A stretch of 64,000 nucleotides of DNA, from assembly GCF_003815775.1 (NCBI RefSeq), contig NZ_CP033926.1, positions 3,224,001 through 3,288,000 on the forward strand. Direction: 5' to 3'. Each line of letters starts with the position of its first letter. Positions within the stretch are counted from its first letter, which is position 1. Under the pieces are notes generated by a model. The model was not told the DNA's origin. It made no database searches and saw only the letters and a program-made list of their open reading frames with translations. Below are positions 49,535 to 58,633 of the stretch, one piece after another. This DNA comes from Chryseobacterium joostei (GTDB lineage Bacteria; Bacteroidota; Bacteroidia; Flavobacteriales; Weeksellaceae). Both the position numbers and the translations under genes were made by a program.

Positions 49535-50452
49535 TTATCTTCCAAAACTATCATATTTATCCTCTGCATACTTGATAAAACGGTTCAGTAAAGCTACATT
49601 TTCCTTTTCCATGGGAGAAAGTTCATTGTCAACATTTCCTGAAACAGGAATATACCAATCCGTCTGTTCAAAGAAATTTCTGTAGGTTTCCTTTTTAAAG
49701 GAATAACCATGTCTTGCAAATACAGAATTTTTGATGATCTCAAGATCCAGTTTTCTTAGATTTTTAATCTCCTTTTCATTCAGTTTTTGCTTGGATGCAT
49801 TAAGCTTGAATACCGCATCGGAAGCCACCCTGTTTTTGGATGTAGTATAACTCTCTGTTTTTCCTTCACTATCGGTATATTTCTCTACAAAATCCTTAGG
49901 ATTTGTCCAGTCTACCAGATTAGAATCCGGATCCAGCATGAAATTAGGATTGTAAACAAACTCTTTTTTGGTAAGCTTAAGGGTTTTCAAAGGAGACTTT
50001 ACCGCGGTCTTATTAAATGCATTCCACTTTCCGGTTAAGCTGTCACCATTCAATTTTACCTCAAATCTTCCATCTGTTTTATCATTTCCCGGCTCATCCA
50101 GCACAAAGGATTTTGAAGATTCGTTGAAGATTCCTCTGATAGGACGCTGATTTCCATTCACAATACTTTGTCCGTAAACACTGTCCTTTGTAATTCTGTT
50201 GATTTTCAGCGAGATTCTTTTGTAGACGCTTCCCTCATATTCTGAACCATCAGATTCATCAATCATTTTTTCCATACCGGCAAAATCGCCAGTGTAGATT
50301 CCGTAGTATTCTTGATGAACTTCCGGAATGATAACAGAATCTTTTTTTGCAGTTAGGGAATCATTTCCTGATCCGTTGGTTTTCCCATCTTTTTTACAGC
50401 CTACCAACGAAAGAGTAAGCAGGGAAATAAGAGTGTAATTTAAAATTTTCAT
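49535..50452 (-). CDS. YARHG-domain lipoprotein, 305 aa
   Basis: Lipobox LSLVGC with Cys19. The C-terminal part has the YARHG motif (FARHGYSFKKETYRNFFEQT), a domain of exported Bacteroidetes and other proteins of unknown function. The middle is beta-rich (SLTGKWNAFNKTA). It overlaps the upstream DUF2306 gene by 4 bp and is the last gene of an operon with it and a TonB_C protein. Confidence 0.85.
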   Translation of the reverse strand: MKILNYTLISLLTLSLVGCKKDGKTNGSGNDSLTAKKDSVIIPEVHQEYYGIYTGDFAGMEKMIDESDGSEYEGSVYKRISLKINRITKDSVYGQSIVNGNQRPIRGIFNESSKSFVLDEPGNDKTDGRFEVKLNGDSLTGKWNAFNKTAVKSPLKTLKLTKKEFVYNPNFMLDPDSNLVDWTNPKDFVEKYTDSEGKTESYTTSKNRVASDAVFKLNASKQKLNEKEIKNLRKLDLEIIKNSVFARHGYSFKKETYRNFFEQTDWYIPVSGNVDNELSPMEKENVALLNRFIKYAEDKYDSFGR

Positions 50453-51087
50453 ATATGTTTTTTTGTAATTAAGTATTCAATTAAAAGGAGATTAGGAATC
50501 CAGCCCAGCCATGCTATGATTTGGTAGACATCCATGGGATTGGGATGAAATAAATATACAATAATAACTTTCCACATCCTTAATGTGATGGCAGATAAAG
50601 TAAGCGCAAAGCTTCTCCACATCCATTGTTTATGCTCTGTAAACCTTTTTTGCCTGGCCAATTGATAAGCCTTATAAGTGGAAAACCACCATAAAAAGCC
50701 TAAAATAACGAAGGAAACCTTTGAAAAGATTCCTCCATTAGCAAAGAATCCCATGTAAATTCCGGATGGAGCAGAAAAAATAAGGACGAGGAAGATATAC
50801 ATCTTTCCCATGTTTCTGTGAAGATTTTTTAAACAAAAATCTTTCCTTATAATGGCGATAAACCCCGAAAGCAATACAAAAATACTTGTATAAACATGGG
50901 TATAAAAGAAACCAAGGTATTCTGGTCTATGCTGAACCTCTGTCTGTTTAATCATCAGAAAGCTAACATTAGGATCCAGCGGAATATATTCGAGGGTTAT
51001 TGTAAGCATCAGCCAAAAGAAATACCCAAATCCTATGATAAGTAGGATTTTTAAAAAGGTCAATGTATTTCTTTTGACAGAAAGCAT
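50449..51087 (-). CDS. DUF2306 membrane protein, 212 aa
   Basis: Five to six hydrophobic helices. Conserved DUF2306 residues: HVYTSIFVLLSGFIAI, LHRNMGKMYIFLVLIFSAPSG, FTEHKQWMWRSFALTLSAIT (H and R pairs). Relatives are cytochrome-b561-like membrane proteins; His pairs may coordinate heme, which is not tested here. It is in an operon, 6 bp after the TonB_C gene and overlapping the lipoprotein gene. Confidence 0.85.
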   Translation of the reverse strand: MLSVKRNTLTFLKILLIIGFGYFFWLMLTITLEYIPLDPNVSFLMIKQTEVQHRPEYLGFFYTHVYTSIFVLLSGFIAIIRKDFCLKNLHRNMGKMYIFLVLIFSAPSGIYMGFFANGGIFSKVSFVILGFLWWFSTYKAYQLARQKRFTEHKQWMWRSFALTLSAITLRMWKVIIVYLFHPNPMDVYQIIAWLGWIPNLLLIEYLITKKHI

Positions 51088-51093
51088 TGTCTG

Positions 51094-51504
51094 TTAATCA
51101 AAGGTTATAGTAAGAGGAAAACTATAATAGCTGCGGACAATACGATCCTTGGATTCTGCTGGTTTCCATTGGGCTTTCAAAGATTTTATCGCTCTTTCTG
51201 TCTCTTTATTGAAATCGGCATTATCTCCAGTTACTATGATGTCTTCTATTTTGCCTTTGATATTAACTATAAACTTTGCTTTCGCAGTGATTATTCCTTG
51301 CCCTTTTATTTTTTTCATCCTTATTTTATCAGCAATATCTTTTCGAAGTGCCATCCATCCTCCGGGATATTCTGCAGATTTTGTGTCTTTCGAGAAAACA
51401 GGCTCTTCATGCTGATCTTTGACCGGTAGAATTTCAGTTTCCTTTACCTGAGAAAACGCGAGCCCAAATCCAAGAAATAAAATGAATGCTAGTGTTTTTT
51501 TCAT
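51094..51504 (-). CDS. secreted TonB C-terminal-domain-like protein, 136 aa
   Basis: Signal peptide to about residue 19 (AFSQ). The rest is a TonB_C-type domain: AKAKFIVNIKGKIEDIIVTGDN and LKAQWKPAESKDRIVRSYYSFPLTITF. It lacks the N-terminal membrane anchor and the proline-rich spacer of TonB, so it cannot transduce energy alone. Its first-gene position with DUF2306 and YARHG proteins gives no clear role. A homologue lies at 60976. Confidence 0.82.
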   Translation of the reverse strand: MKKTLAFILFLGFGLAFSQVKETEILPVKDQHEEPVFSKDTKSAEYPGGWMALRKDIADKIRMKKIKGQGIITAKAKFIVNIKGKIEDIIVTGDNADFNKETERAIKSLKAQWKPAESKDRIVRSYYSFPLTITFD

Positions 51505-51534
51505 GTTTTAGTTTTTATTAAAAGTAGTGTTTTT

Positions 51535-52737
51535 TTATAAATTGTTGAGATCCTGGGCAATCAGCCACCCCTCACTCCAGCAAGCCTGAAAATTAAAACC
51601 TCCCGTTACCGCATCAATATTCAAAACCTCTCCGGCAACATAAAAATTAGGAAGTAATTTTGAAGACATATTTTTAAAGTTAATTTCCTTTAAATCAACA
51701 CCTCCAGCCGTTACAAATTCATCCTTAAATGTTGATTTTCCGGTTACCTGAAACTTTTTCGCACAAAGGTTTTCCAGAATTTTCTGCATTTCCTTTCCTG
51801 AAATATTGGCAACCTGCTTGTTGAGGTCAACCTTTGAAATCTCCAGAATTTTCTGCCAGAATCTGTTTGTGATATCAAATATCTTGGATTGCCCGACAGT
51901 CTTTTTAGGATTGTTTTGTTTGAATTTCTGAAAGGTTTCTTCTGCCTCATCCACATCTATTGAAATAAAGTTAACCTCAATTTCAAAATTGTATTTAACC
52001 TTGGCAAGGCTTATCGCTTCCCATGCAGAAATTTTCAAGACAGCCGGCCCGGAAAGTCCCCAGTGGGTAATCAGCAAAGGACCGCTTTCTTCTGTCTTCA
52101 GTTTAGGAATTGAAATACCTGCGTTTTCAAAACTTGTTCCCGGAAGATCTTTTAGCAAATCATCCTTGATATTAAAAGTAAAAAGAGAAGGAACAAGGTC
52201 TATGATCTTATGTCCCAGATTTTCAATCATTTTTAAAGATTTGGGAGAGCTTCCGGTTGTATACACAATATAATCTGCTTCAAAGTCCCCGGAATTAGTT
52301 CTTACGATGTACTTTTCATCCAGTTTTTCAATCTCCTTTACGGCACATTTTGTTTTTACGGTAACATTTTTCTTTTGAGTTTCATTCAAAAAAGTATTGA
52401 TGATAGTTTGTGAAGAATTGCTTTCAGGGAAAGTTCTGTTGTCATTTTCTATTTTCAACGGAACATTACGCTGATCAAACCATTCCATCGTATCTCCCGG
52501 CTGGAATTTGGTGAAAACACTTAATAATTCCTTGTTTCCACGCGGGTAAAACTGAACAAGTTCCCTTGGATCAAAGCATGCGTGGGTAACATTGCAGCGT
52601 CCGCCTCCGGAAATCTTTACTTTCTGAAGAACATCAGAGTTCTGTTCTAAAATCGTAATTGTATATTTCTTTTCGTCAAGGTTCGATGCGCAGAAAAAGC
52701 CTGCAGCCCCGCCTCCGATTATGATGATCTGTTTCAT
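51535..52737 (-). CDS. HI0933-family flavoprotein (NAD(P)/FAD-dependent oxidoreductase), 400 aa
   Basis: FAD-binding Rossmann signature GGGAAG at 8-13, GGGRCNVTHACFDP (the HI0933/YhiN marker) near 45, and C-terminal VAGEVLNIDAVTGGFNFQAC. These conserved blocks define the HI0933-like (aminoacetone/ YhiN) family. The true substrate is unknown. A TACTTTTG -7 box lies upstream on the minus strand at 52778-52771. Encoded alone. Confidence 0.9.
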   Translation of the reverse strand: MKQIIIIGGGAAGFFCASNLDEKKYTITILEQNSDVLQKVKISGGGRCNVTHACFDPRELVQFYPRGNKELLSVFTKFQPGDTMEWFDQRNVPLKIENDNRTFPESNSSQTIINTFLNETQKKNVTVKTKCAVKEIEKLDEKYIVRTNSGDFEADYIVYTTGSSPKSLKMIENLGHKIIDLVPSLFTFNIKDDLLKDLPGTSFENAGISIPKLKTEESGPLLITHWGLSGPAVLKISAWEAISLAKVKYNFEIEVNFISIDVDEAEETFQKFKQNNPKKTVGQSKIFDITNRFWQKILEISKVDLNKQVANISGKEMQKILENLCAKKFQVTGKSTFKDEFVTAGGVDLKEINFKNMSSKLLPNFYVAGEVLNIDAVTGGFNFQACWSEGWLIAQDLNNL

Positions 52738-52851
52738 GTATATGTAATCCTATGCTGAAGATTATTTTTTCAAAAGTACAATTTTTATAAACCATCTTAT
52801 TTGAGTATTTTTGAAGATTATAATTTTAATTATACCAAAAACGATTTTCAT

Positions 52852-53346
52852 ATGATTTTCTACCATAAATTTGAAGTGAGATGGAGTGATCTTGATGCCA
52901 ATAAGCATTTGGCTAATTCATCCTATGTACAGTATTGTGCACAAGCCAGAATGGCTTTCATGACCAAAGAGAAAATGGGGGTTACCCAATTGAGCAGATG
53001 GGGAATTGGTCCGGTAATTCTGCATGAGAGATATTCTTTCTTCAAGGAGATCTATGCAGATCAGATCGTAATTGTAAGTGTAGAAATAGACGGTTGTTCA
53101 GAAGATTCTTCTATCTATCGTTTCGTACACAAATTCTATACACCGGATGGCATACACTGTGCTACAGCAGAAGCTACAGGGGTATGGATCGATATGATGC
53201 TTAGAAAAATGACGACTCCACCAGACGATGTAGTGGAGGCAATGAATAAATATAAAAGCCCGGAAACGGTGGTGCTTTCAAAAGAGGATTTTAAAAAGCT
53301 TCCTTTCCACCCACAAAATATTGATCCGGCAGAATTGACAAATTAA
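52852..53346 (+). CDS. acyl-CoA thioesterase, hot-dog fold, 164 aa
   Basis: Hot-dog fold: FEVRWSDLDANKHLANSSYV has the active-site Asp typical of the 4-hydroxybenzoyl-CoA/YbgC-like thioesterases, followed by the FYTPDGIHCATAEATGVWI strand block. Cytosolic; hydrolyses acyl-CoA. The ATG at 52852 is preferred to a TTG at 52801. A heptamer array directly follows its stop, between it and thiL. Confidence 0.88.
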   Translation: MIFYHKFEVRWSDLDANKHLANSSYVQYCAQARMAFMTKEKMGVTQLSRWGIGPVILHERYSFFKEIYADQIVIVSVEIDGCSEDSSIYRFVHKFYTPDGIHCATAEATGVWIDMMLRKMTTPPDDVVEAMNKYKSPETVVLSKEDFKKLPFHPQNIDPAELTN

Positions 53347-53422
53347 TTCAAAATTTAAAGTTCAGGGTTCAATGTTATGAAAGACCTTTGGGTTATTAAT
53401 GCATTTTACATTGGACATTGTA
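53347..53422. repeat. inverted heptamer arrays after the thioesterase stop
   Basis: TTCAAAA TTTAAAG TTCAGGG TTCAATG (53347-53374) faces CATTTTA CATTGGA CATTGTA (53402-53422), both with a 7-bp period and opposite orientation (TTCAATG is close to the complement of CATTGGA). The first unit begins at the base after the TAA stop. The spacer contains AAAGACC, as in the 37929 element. Confidence 0.7.
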
Positions 53423-53437
53423 CAAAAAAGAAATTTT

Positions 53438-54490
53438 ATGTTTGAAGATAAATCACAGGAGCTTACGCCCATTTCAAAACTAGGAGAATTCGGTCTTATT
53501 AAGCATTTGACGGAGCATTTTCCATTATCCAATGAGTCTTCGGAGCTTGGAGTAGGAGATGATGCGGCAGTTGTTAATCCTGGCAATAAAAAAGTGGTTC
53601 TTACGACAGATGTTTTGGCGGAGGGTGTGCATTTTAACCTTGGTTACGTTCCATTAAAACATCTTGGTTACAAGGCGGTGGTAGTAAACCTTAGTGATAT
53701 TGCTGCAATGAATGCCGTTCCTACACAGATTTTAGTTTCTCTGGCTGTTTCCAATCGTTTTCCAGTTGAAGCTTTAGAAGAAATTTATTCAGGAATTCAG
53801 GCAGCATGTGCAAGATACAAAGTTGACCTTATTGGAGGGGATACAACGAGTTCTAACGCAGGGTTGGTGATGAGTATTACTGCTGTAGGAATTGAAACTG
53901 ACGAAAATATTGTCAAAAGAAGCGGAGCAAAGCCAAATGATCTTCTTGTAGTTACAGGAGATCTTGGAGGAGCCTATATGGGACTTCAGATTCTGGAAAG
54001 AGAGCATGCAGTTTATCTTGCAGATCCAAATATGCAGCCGGAAATGGAAGGCTATGACTATATCCTTGAGAGACAATTGAAGCCTGAAGCAAGAACAGAT
54101 GTTAAAAATATTTTAGAAGAGTTGGATATTAGACCAACTTCTATGATTGATATTTCAGACGGCTTAGCTTCCGAGATTCTTCACCTTTCCGATCAGTCAA
54201 AAGTAGGATTTAGATTGTATGAAGAGAAAATTCCTTTAGATAATCTAACGATCTCTACAGCAGATGAAATGAACTTAAATCCTGTAATGACTGCATTAAG
54301 CGGAGGAGAAGATTATGAATTATTATTCACTATTTCACCCAATGACTTTGATAAAATTAAAAATCATCCGGACTTTACCATTATAGGACATGCCGTTGAA
54401 AAAGAAGATGGAAACTTTATGGTAGCAAGAGGATCAAACCAGCTGGTAGCGCTAACCGCTCAGGGATGGGATGCTTTTTTAAATCAATAA
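53438..54490 (+). CDS. thiL: thiamine-phosphate kinase
   Basis: Phosphorylates thiamine monophosphate to thiamine diphosphate with ATP. PurM-like N-terminal GVGDDAAVVN, VVVNLSDIAAMNAVPTQILV, LIGGDTTSS and the C-terminal SGGEDYELLFT block. 350 aa is the normal size. The ATG at 53438 (MFEDKSQEL) is preferred to 53399, which lies in a repeat. Followed by a terminator. Confidence 0.94.
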   Translation: MFEDKSQELTPISKLGEFGLIKHLTEHFPLSNESSELGVGDDAAVVNPGNKKVVLTTDVLAEGVHFNLGYVPLKHLGYKAVVVNLSDIAAMNAVPTQILVSLAVSNRFPVEALEEIYSGIQAACARYKVDLIGGDTTSSNAGLVMSITAVGIETDENIVKRSGAKPNDLLVVTGDLGGAYMGLQILEREHAVYLADPNMQPEMEGYDYILERQLKPEARTDVKNILEELDIRPTSMIDISDGLASEILHLSDQSKVGFRLYEEKIPLDNLTISTADEMNLNPVMTALSGGEDYELLFTISPNDFDKIKNHPDFTIIGHAVEKEDGNFMVARGSNQLVALTAQGWDAFLNQ

Positions 54491-54525
54491 AATAAAAATT
54501 ATATTTAATTTTAAATATTGTAAGA

Positions 54526-54558
54526 AAACCGCAGCACTTTTTTTGCTGTGGTTTTTGT
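54526..54558 (+). terminator. intrinsic terminator of thiL
   Basis: AAACCGCAGCA (54526-54536) pairs with TGCTGTGGTTT (54544-54554), one G-T pair, then TTG-TTT. Confidence 0.75.
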
Positions 54559-54579
54559 TTATAGCTAAATAATTTAGTA

Positions 54580-55401
54580 ATGATTACGCCAGAAAAAGAG
54601 ATTCCGGTTCATCACCTGACTTCTGAAGAATTTCAGATGAGTACTCTGACTGATGCAGGTCCAGAGAACTTTCATGATGTTCACCGACATAATTTTTTTG
54701 AAATCATCTGGTTTATGGAAGTGTATGAAAACAGCCGATTAGAATTGGATTTTGAAAGGTATAAACTCGAGAACAATCAAATCTGTATCATTGCGCCGGG
54801 GCAGGCATTCAACATGAAATTAGAAGGAGAGAAGGGGTATGCCATGGCAATAAGTAGGGAAATTTTCAACGAAGCCTGTACCATAGAATCGGTGCTTACG
54901 GGAGGAGAGCTGCCCTTTTTTTTAAATCCCCAAAATGAAAAAACCTGCAGAACAATTATAGCATTGATGGAGCAGGAATATAAAACAACCGCAAGAACAG
55001 AACTCTTAAAGGCTTATCTGAAAGCGTTTTGTATCATCATCGGAGAACAAATTATTCCTCAGGAACCTTTATTGAATGACCGTCAGCGTATTCAGCAACT
55101 GGTAAAACTAATTGAGGAAAATTATATTACCCAAAAAAACACATCCTTTTATGCTGAACATTTAAAAATCAGTACCCATCACCTTAATGATATTGTTCGT
55201 TTGTTAAGAGCAACAACTGTGAAGAAAATGATTGCCCAAAGACTTATTCTCGAAGCCAAAAGAGAACTTAGTTTTGGAGCTTTATCCATTAAAGAGGTTG
55301 CTTTCAAGCTTGGTTTTAACGATACTTCATATTTTTCCCGATTTTTCAAGAAACATACCGGTCAAAACCCCGATTATTTTAAAAATAAAGAAAAAGAGTA
55401 A
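54580..55401 (+). CDS. AraC-family transcriptional regulator, 273 aa
   Basis: N-terminal cupin-like sensor domain (VHRHNFFEIIWFMEVYENSR) and C-terminal AraC helix-turn-helix pair (about 175-270; LKISTHHLNDIVRLLRATTV and FKLGFNDTSYFSRFFKKHTG). It is followed by a Bcr/CflA-type exporter gene on the same strand. 21-bp-spaced direct repeats at 55465-55502 in the gap look like its operator, so it probably controls the exporter. Confidence 0.9.
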   Translation: MITPEKEIPVHHLTSEEFQMSTLTDAGPENFHDVHRHNFFEIIWFMEVYENSRLELDFERYKLENNQICIIAPGQAFNMKLEGEKGYAMAISREIFNEACTIESVLTGGELPFFLNPQNEKTCRTIIALMEQEYKTTARTELLKAYLKAFCIIIGEQIIPQEPLLNDRQRIQQLVKLIEENYITQKNTSFYAEHLKISTHHLNDIVRLLRATTVKKMIAQRLILEAKRELSFGALSIKEVAFKLGFNDTSYFSRFFKKHTGQNPDYFKNKEKE

Positions 55402-55464
55402 TCTTCAATATGTACAATAATATTGATTTGAATTAATGGTTTTTGTTTATTTTTTATTTTAAAA

Positions 55465-55503
55465 TCTTCAGTTTGTCCTGTTATTTCTTCAGTTCTGTTA
55501 TTG
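55465..55503 (+). promoter_or_regulatory. direct-repeat operator of the AraC-type regulator
   Basis: TCTTCAGTT at 55465-55473 and at 55486-55494 (21 bp apart), each followed by CTGTTATT (55478-55485 and 55495-55502). The second repeat lies just upstream of ATTG (55500-55503), then 20 bp and GACCTTTG (55524-55531), a likely promoter of the MFS gene. Two further CCCCATGA direct repeats lie at 55534 and 55545. Confidence 0.6.
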
Positions 55504-55580
55504 AAACGCCTGCTTTTTTGGAGGACCTTTGCACCCCATGAAAACCCCATGAGTAGATTGTTTAATAATTAATACTATTT

Positions 55581-56777
55581 ATGAAAAACCTAGGTGTCGT
55601 TATTTTTATTTTAGCCTTGCTTAATACGTTGGAATCGTTGAGTATAGACCTATATTTACCAGCATTCCCAAGTATGGCTCAAATTTTTCAGACGGATATC
55701 GGGCACATACAAATCTCCATCTCTGTATTTTTTGCAGGATTTGCCATTGGACAGCTTTTATGGGGGCCTTTATCAGATCATAAAGGAAGAAAACCGATGC
55801 TGTATTGTGGGCTGCTATTGTTTATTGTAGGAGCAATAGGAATCTATTTTACAAAAAATATCTATATGCTATGGGCCATGCGATTTCTACAGGCATTTGG
55901 AGGAAGTGCCGGAATTGTGATAGGAAGAGCCATCATTATAGATCTGTATGATAAACAAAAATCCGTAGCTATATTTTCCCAACAATCCCAGATCAGCGGA
56001 GTAGCACCTATTGTGGCACCTTTGCTGGGGAGTGTATTCCTTAAATTTTGGGGATGGAACAGTTCTTTTGCTTTCCTGGTAATATTGGGTTTTATAACAT
56101 TGATTCTAGTATATAAATGTGTTCCTGAAACCAATGCGAGACTTCTATCCAAAGACAATGATGTTGTGGAGGAAAAAATAAACCTCATGGAACAGCTTAA
56201 AACAATTCTTGCGAACAGAGACTTTGTGAACAATACGATGATTGGAAGCATTGCTTTTGCTTCCCTGATTATTTATATTTCCAATGCTCCGTTTCTGTTT
56301 ATGGAACTGCATGGTTTTTCCAGTGAAGTCTTCGGGTTTATATTCGCTTTCAATTCTGTGGCTTTAATCTTGGCGGCTTACATTACTCCAAGGCTGATCA
56401 AGAGGTTTGAAGAAACCAGAATTAAGTTCTGGGCCACTGTTGTTTTATTATCTTCCTGCTGTCTTCATATCCTGGTTTCAATGTATCAGCTGTCTGTTGG
56501 GTTGGAAATTGTATTGTTGCATATCTCGCTATTAGCCATAGGAATTTTATTCCCGATTACCTCTGCTCATGCCTTGTCACCATTTAAGGAGGGACGTGGC
56601 ACAGCAGCAGCATTAATGGGTTTTATGCAACTAATGGTAACCTTTGTAATCTCAGGAATTGTAGGATTAATGGAAGCAGATTCAATCATCCCGATGGTGG
56701 TTACAAGAGCCTTAATAGGATTAATTGCCGTATGGTTTGGCTATCGTTCATTGAAACGAATCAAAGCATTTGCATAA
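55581..56777 (+). CDS. Bcr/CflA-family multidrug MFS exporter, 398 aa
   Basis: Inner-membrane drug/proton antiporter with about twelve hydrophobic helices. Signature region DLYLPAFPSMAQ in helix 1-2 and GQLLWGPLSDHKGRKPML (MFS loop 2-3 motif G-x-x-x-D-x-x-G-R-K/R). Conserved family block RFLQAFGGSAGIVIGRAIII. The substrate is not clear. The upstream AraC regulator and operator repeats suggest inducible expression. Confidence 0.93.
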   Translation: MKNLGVVIFILALLNTLESLSIDLYLPAFPSMAQIFQTDIGHIQISISVFFAGFAIGQLLWGPLSDHKGRKPMLYCGLLLFIVGAIGIYFTKNIYMLWAMRFLQAFGGSAGIVIGRAIIIDLYDKQKSVAIFSQQSQISGVAPIVAPLLGSVFLKFWGWNSSFAFLVILGFITLILVYKCVPETNARLLSKDNDVVEEKINLMEQLKTILANRDFVNNTMIGSIAFASLIIYISNAPFLFMELHGFSSEVFGFIFAFNSVALILAAYITPRLIKRFEETRIKFWATVVLLSSCCLHILVSMYQLSVGLEIVLLHISLLAIGILFPITSAHALSPFKEGRGTAAALMGFMQLMVTFVISGIVGLMEADSIIPMVVTRALIGLIAVWFGYRSLKRIKAFA

Positions 56778-56868
56778 GAAAAAGCAGGGTATATTAAGGT
56801 AGTTTTCAAAATAAGATCCTGTTACTATTCCTGTTGGTCATCATAGACCTACACTTAATCAAGTAATT

Positions 56869-56899
56869 TTTGAAAAAAATAGCCAAAAGGTTCTCTTTG
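56869..56899 (+). promoter_or_regulatory. promoter of the DUF6268-like gene
   Basis: TTTG (56869-56872), 19 bp, TCTCTTTG (56892-56899): one mismatch to the consensus. It lies 15 bp before the ATG at 56915. Confidence 0.6.
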
Positions 56900-56914
56900 C
56901 ATAAAATTTAGAAT

Positions 56915-57823
56915 ATGAAAAGAAACCTTTTGACGGCTTTTTGCTGCCTATTGCCGTTAGGATATTTGATCAATGCACAGACGGGAATATCTGCAGAATT
57001 GAAGACAGAATACACACCCTTCTCCAACTATATTCGTCCGGAAGATAGTGTTAAAACCAACTCTAAGAGTGATTTTAAAAGAGTAAACCTGAATTTGAGT
57101 ATTCCATTGTCTATCAAAAAGGACAATAATGGAAAGGTTAAAGCATGGTCTATGCTTCTCAGCGGATCCTATGCAAGGATATCACATAAAAACTACGAAA
57201 CCCCGTTATTTCCGAGTGAAATGTTGAATGCTCAGGTTGGGCTGCAACACATAAGACCCTTAGGAAAGAAATGGAGTATGATGATGATGGCTTCAGTAGG
57301 ATTGTATACCGATCTGGAAAGAATCAGTTCAGATGATATATTGGGACAAGGAGGAGTGTTGTTTATCAGACATTTTAATCCAAACCTTGCCTTAGGAGGA
57401 GGGCCAGTGCTTACAACAGCCTTTGGAACGCCAATGGTTTTGCCATGGATTTATTTTGATTGGAAAACCAACGGAAAGGTCAAGTTCAAGATTAACTTCC
57501 CTGAAGGAGCAGAGGCAGGATATCAATTTTCAGATGCCCTTACCCTAAAGGCAGTAGTGAACCTCAGTGGAATGTCAGTAGAAAGAAATAAGGACGGAAA
57601 ATCTATGATGTTTGGTTATCAGCAGATTACGGCAGGTCTAAGACCGGAAATAAAGATCAATGATAAATTGAGCCTCGGTATTACAGGTGGATCAACTTTA
57701 CTGAGAAACTTCAGTGAGAGTGAGCGAAAAATCTCAAGCATTTTTAAAGACAAAAAAATAGCAGATCCCAAGTTTACCAGTACATTCTATGCTGCCCTTG
57801 CAATACGCTGGAATTTACCTTAA
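56915..57823 (+). CDS. outer-membrane beta-barrel protein, DUF6268-like, 302 aa
   Basis: Signal peptide ends at INAQ (about residue 22). A barrel-like series of amphipathic strands follows, with frequent Gly and aromatic residues, ending in a C-terminal strand FYAALAIRWNLP (terminal aromatic region). It resembles DUF6268-type outer-membrane proteins. A strong promoter precedes it and a terminator shared with the convergent LytTR gene follows. No ligand is known. Confidence 0.78.
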   Translation: MKRNLLTAFCCLLPLGYLINAQTGISAELKTEYTPFSNYIRPEDSVKTNSKSDFKRVNLNLSIPLSIKKDNNGKVKAWSMLLSGSYARISHKNYETPLFPSEMLNAQVGLQHIRPLGKKWSMMMMASVGLYTDLERISSDDILGQGGVLFIRHFNPNLALGGGPVLTTAFGTPMVLPWIYFDWKTNGKVKFKINFPEGAEAGYQFSDALTLKAVVNLSGMSVERNKDGKSMMFGYQQITAGLRPEIKINDKLSLGITGGSTLLRNFSESERKISSIFKDKKIADPKFTSTFYAALAIRWNLP

Positions 57824-57829
57824 TAAAAA

Positions 57830-57895
57830 GGCTGGAGGAAAGAAGTGTGTGATCTTCAGATTACTACAATTTCTCTCTTCCAGCCCTTATTTTTT
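57830..57895. terminator. bidirectional intrinsic terminator
   Basis: GGCTGGAGGAAAGA (57830-57843) pairs with most of TTTCTCTCTTCCAGCC (57870-57885), followed by CTTATTTTTT, between the DUF6268-like gene and the convergent LytTR gene. Confidence 0.65.
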
Positions 57896-57898
57896 CCT

Positions 57899-58633
57899 TT
57901 ATTTACTAATCAACTTCTTATACACTACCTGATTGAGCAATTCTTCTTTTCGGGTGCGGGAGATAGGAAGCTCTATCTTATTAATGAATAAACGCCCTCC
58001 GGAAATCATGTCAATATGGGTGATGTTGATTAAAAATGACTTATGAATCCTGAAGAAATGATCGGTGGGCAAGGATTCTTCAATAGCCTTCATGGTTTGA
58101 TGGATGACCAGGAATTTATCCTTAAAATGAAGCTTGGTATAGTTCTGCATGCTTTCAACAAATAAAATATCTACCCAGGAAATCTTGATGAACGTATCAG
58201 ATTGTCTTACATACAGAAAAGGATCATCCAAAGGCGTATTCTTTCTTAATTTTTCATTGATAATAAACTGTTGCTGAGCTTTATTCACTGCCTGATAAAA
58301 ACGATTAAAGGCAATAGGCTTTAAAAGATAGTCGGCTACCTGTAGCCGAAATCCCTCCAATGCATATTCTGAATAAGCTGTTGTAAGGATACATAAAGGT
58401 GGATTTTCAAGCTGTTCCAAAAACTCAAGACCACTAAGGTAAGGCATATTGATATCCAGAAAAAGAAGATCTATTTCACTTTCCTTTACCTTGGTATCTG
58501 CCTCCAGTGCGGTGGCACACACTCCCTCCACGGATAAAAAATCAATCTGATCTGCCAATTCCTTAAGATGGAACCTTGCCAGTGGCTCATCATCTACAAT
58601 CAGACATTTCATTTTAGGAATCATATTACTCAT
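57899..58633 (-). CDS. LytTR-family response regulator, 244 aa
   Basis: Receiver domain with phosphoacceptor D60 (LLFLDINMPYLSG; D53 if the start is at 58612) and acidic pair in IVDDEP; C-terminal LytTR domain (about 145-240) with DHFFRIHKSFLINI and GRLFINKIELPISRTRK. The ATG at 58633 overlaps the kinase stop by 8 bp; ATGs at 58624 and 58612 are alternatives. Partner of the LytS-type kinase upstream on the same strand. A second, separate system from the one at 3.5-7.3 kb; here no 2TM genes. Confidence 0.92.
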   Translation of the reverse strand: MSNMIPKMKCLIVDDEPLARFHLKELADQIDFLSVEGVCATALEADTKVKESEIDLLFLDINMPYLSGLEFLEQLENPPLCILTTAYSEYALEGFRLQVADYLLKPIAFNRFYQAVNKAQQQFIINEKLRKNTPLDDPFLYVRQSDTFIKISWVDILFVESMQNYTKLHFKDKFLVIHQTMKAIEESLPTDHFFRIHKSFLINITHIDMISGGRLFINKIELPISRTRKEELLNQVVYKKLISK

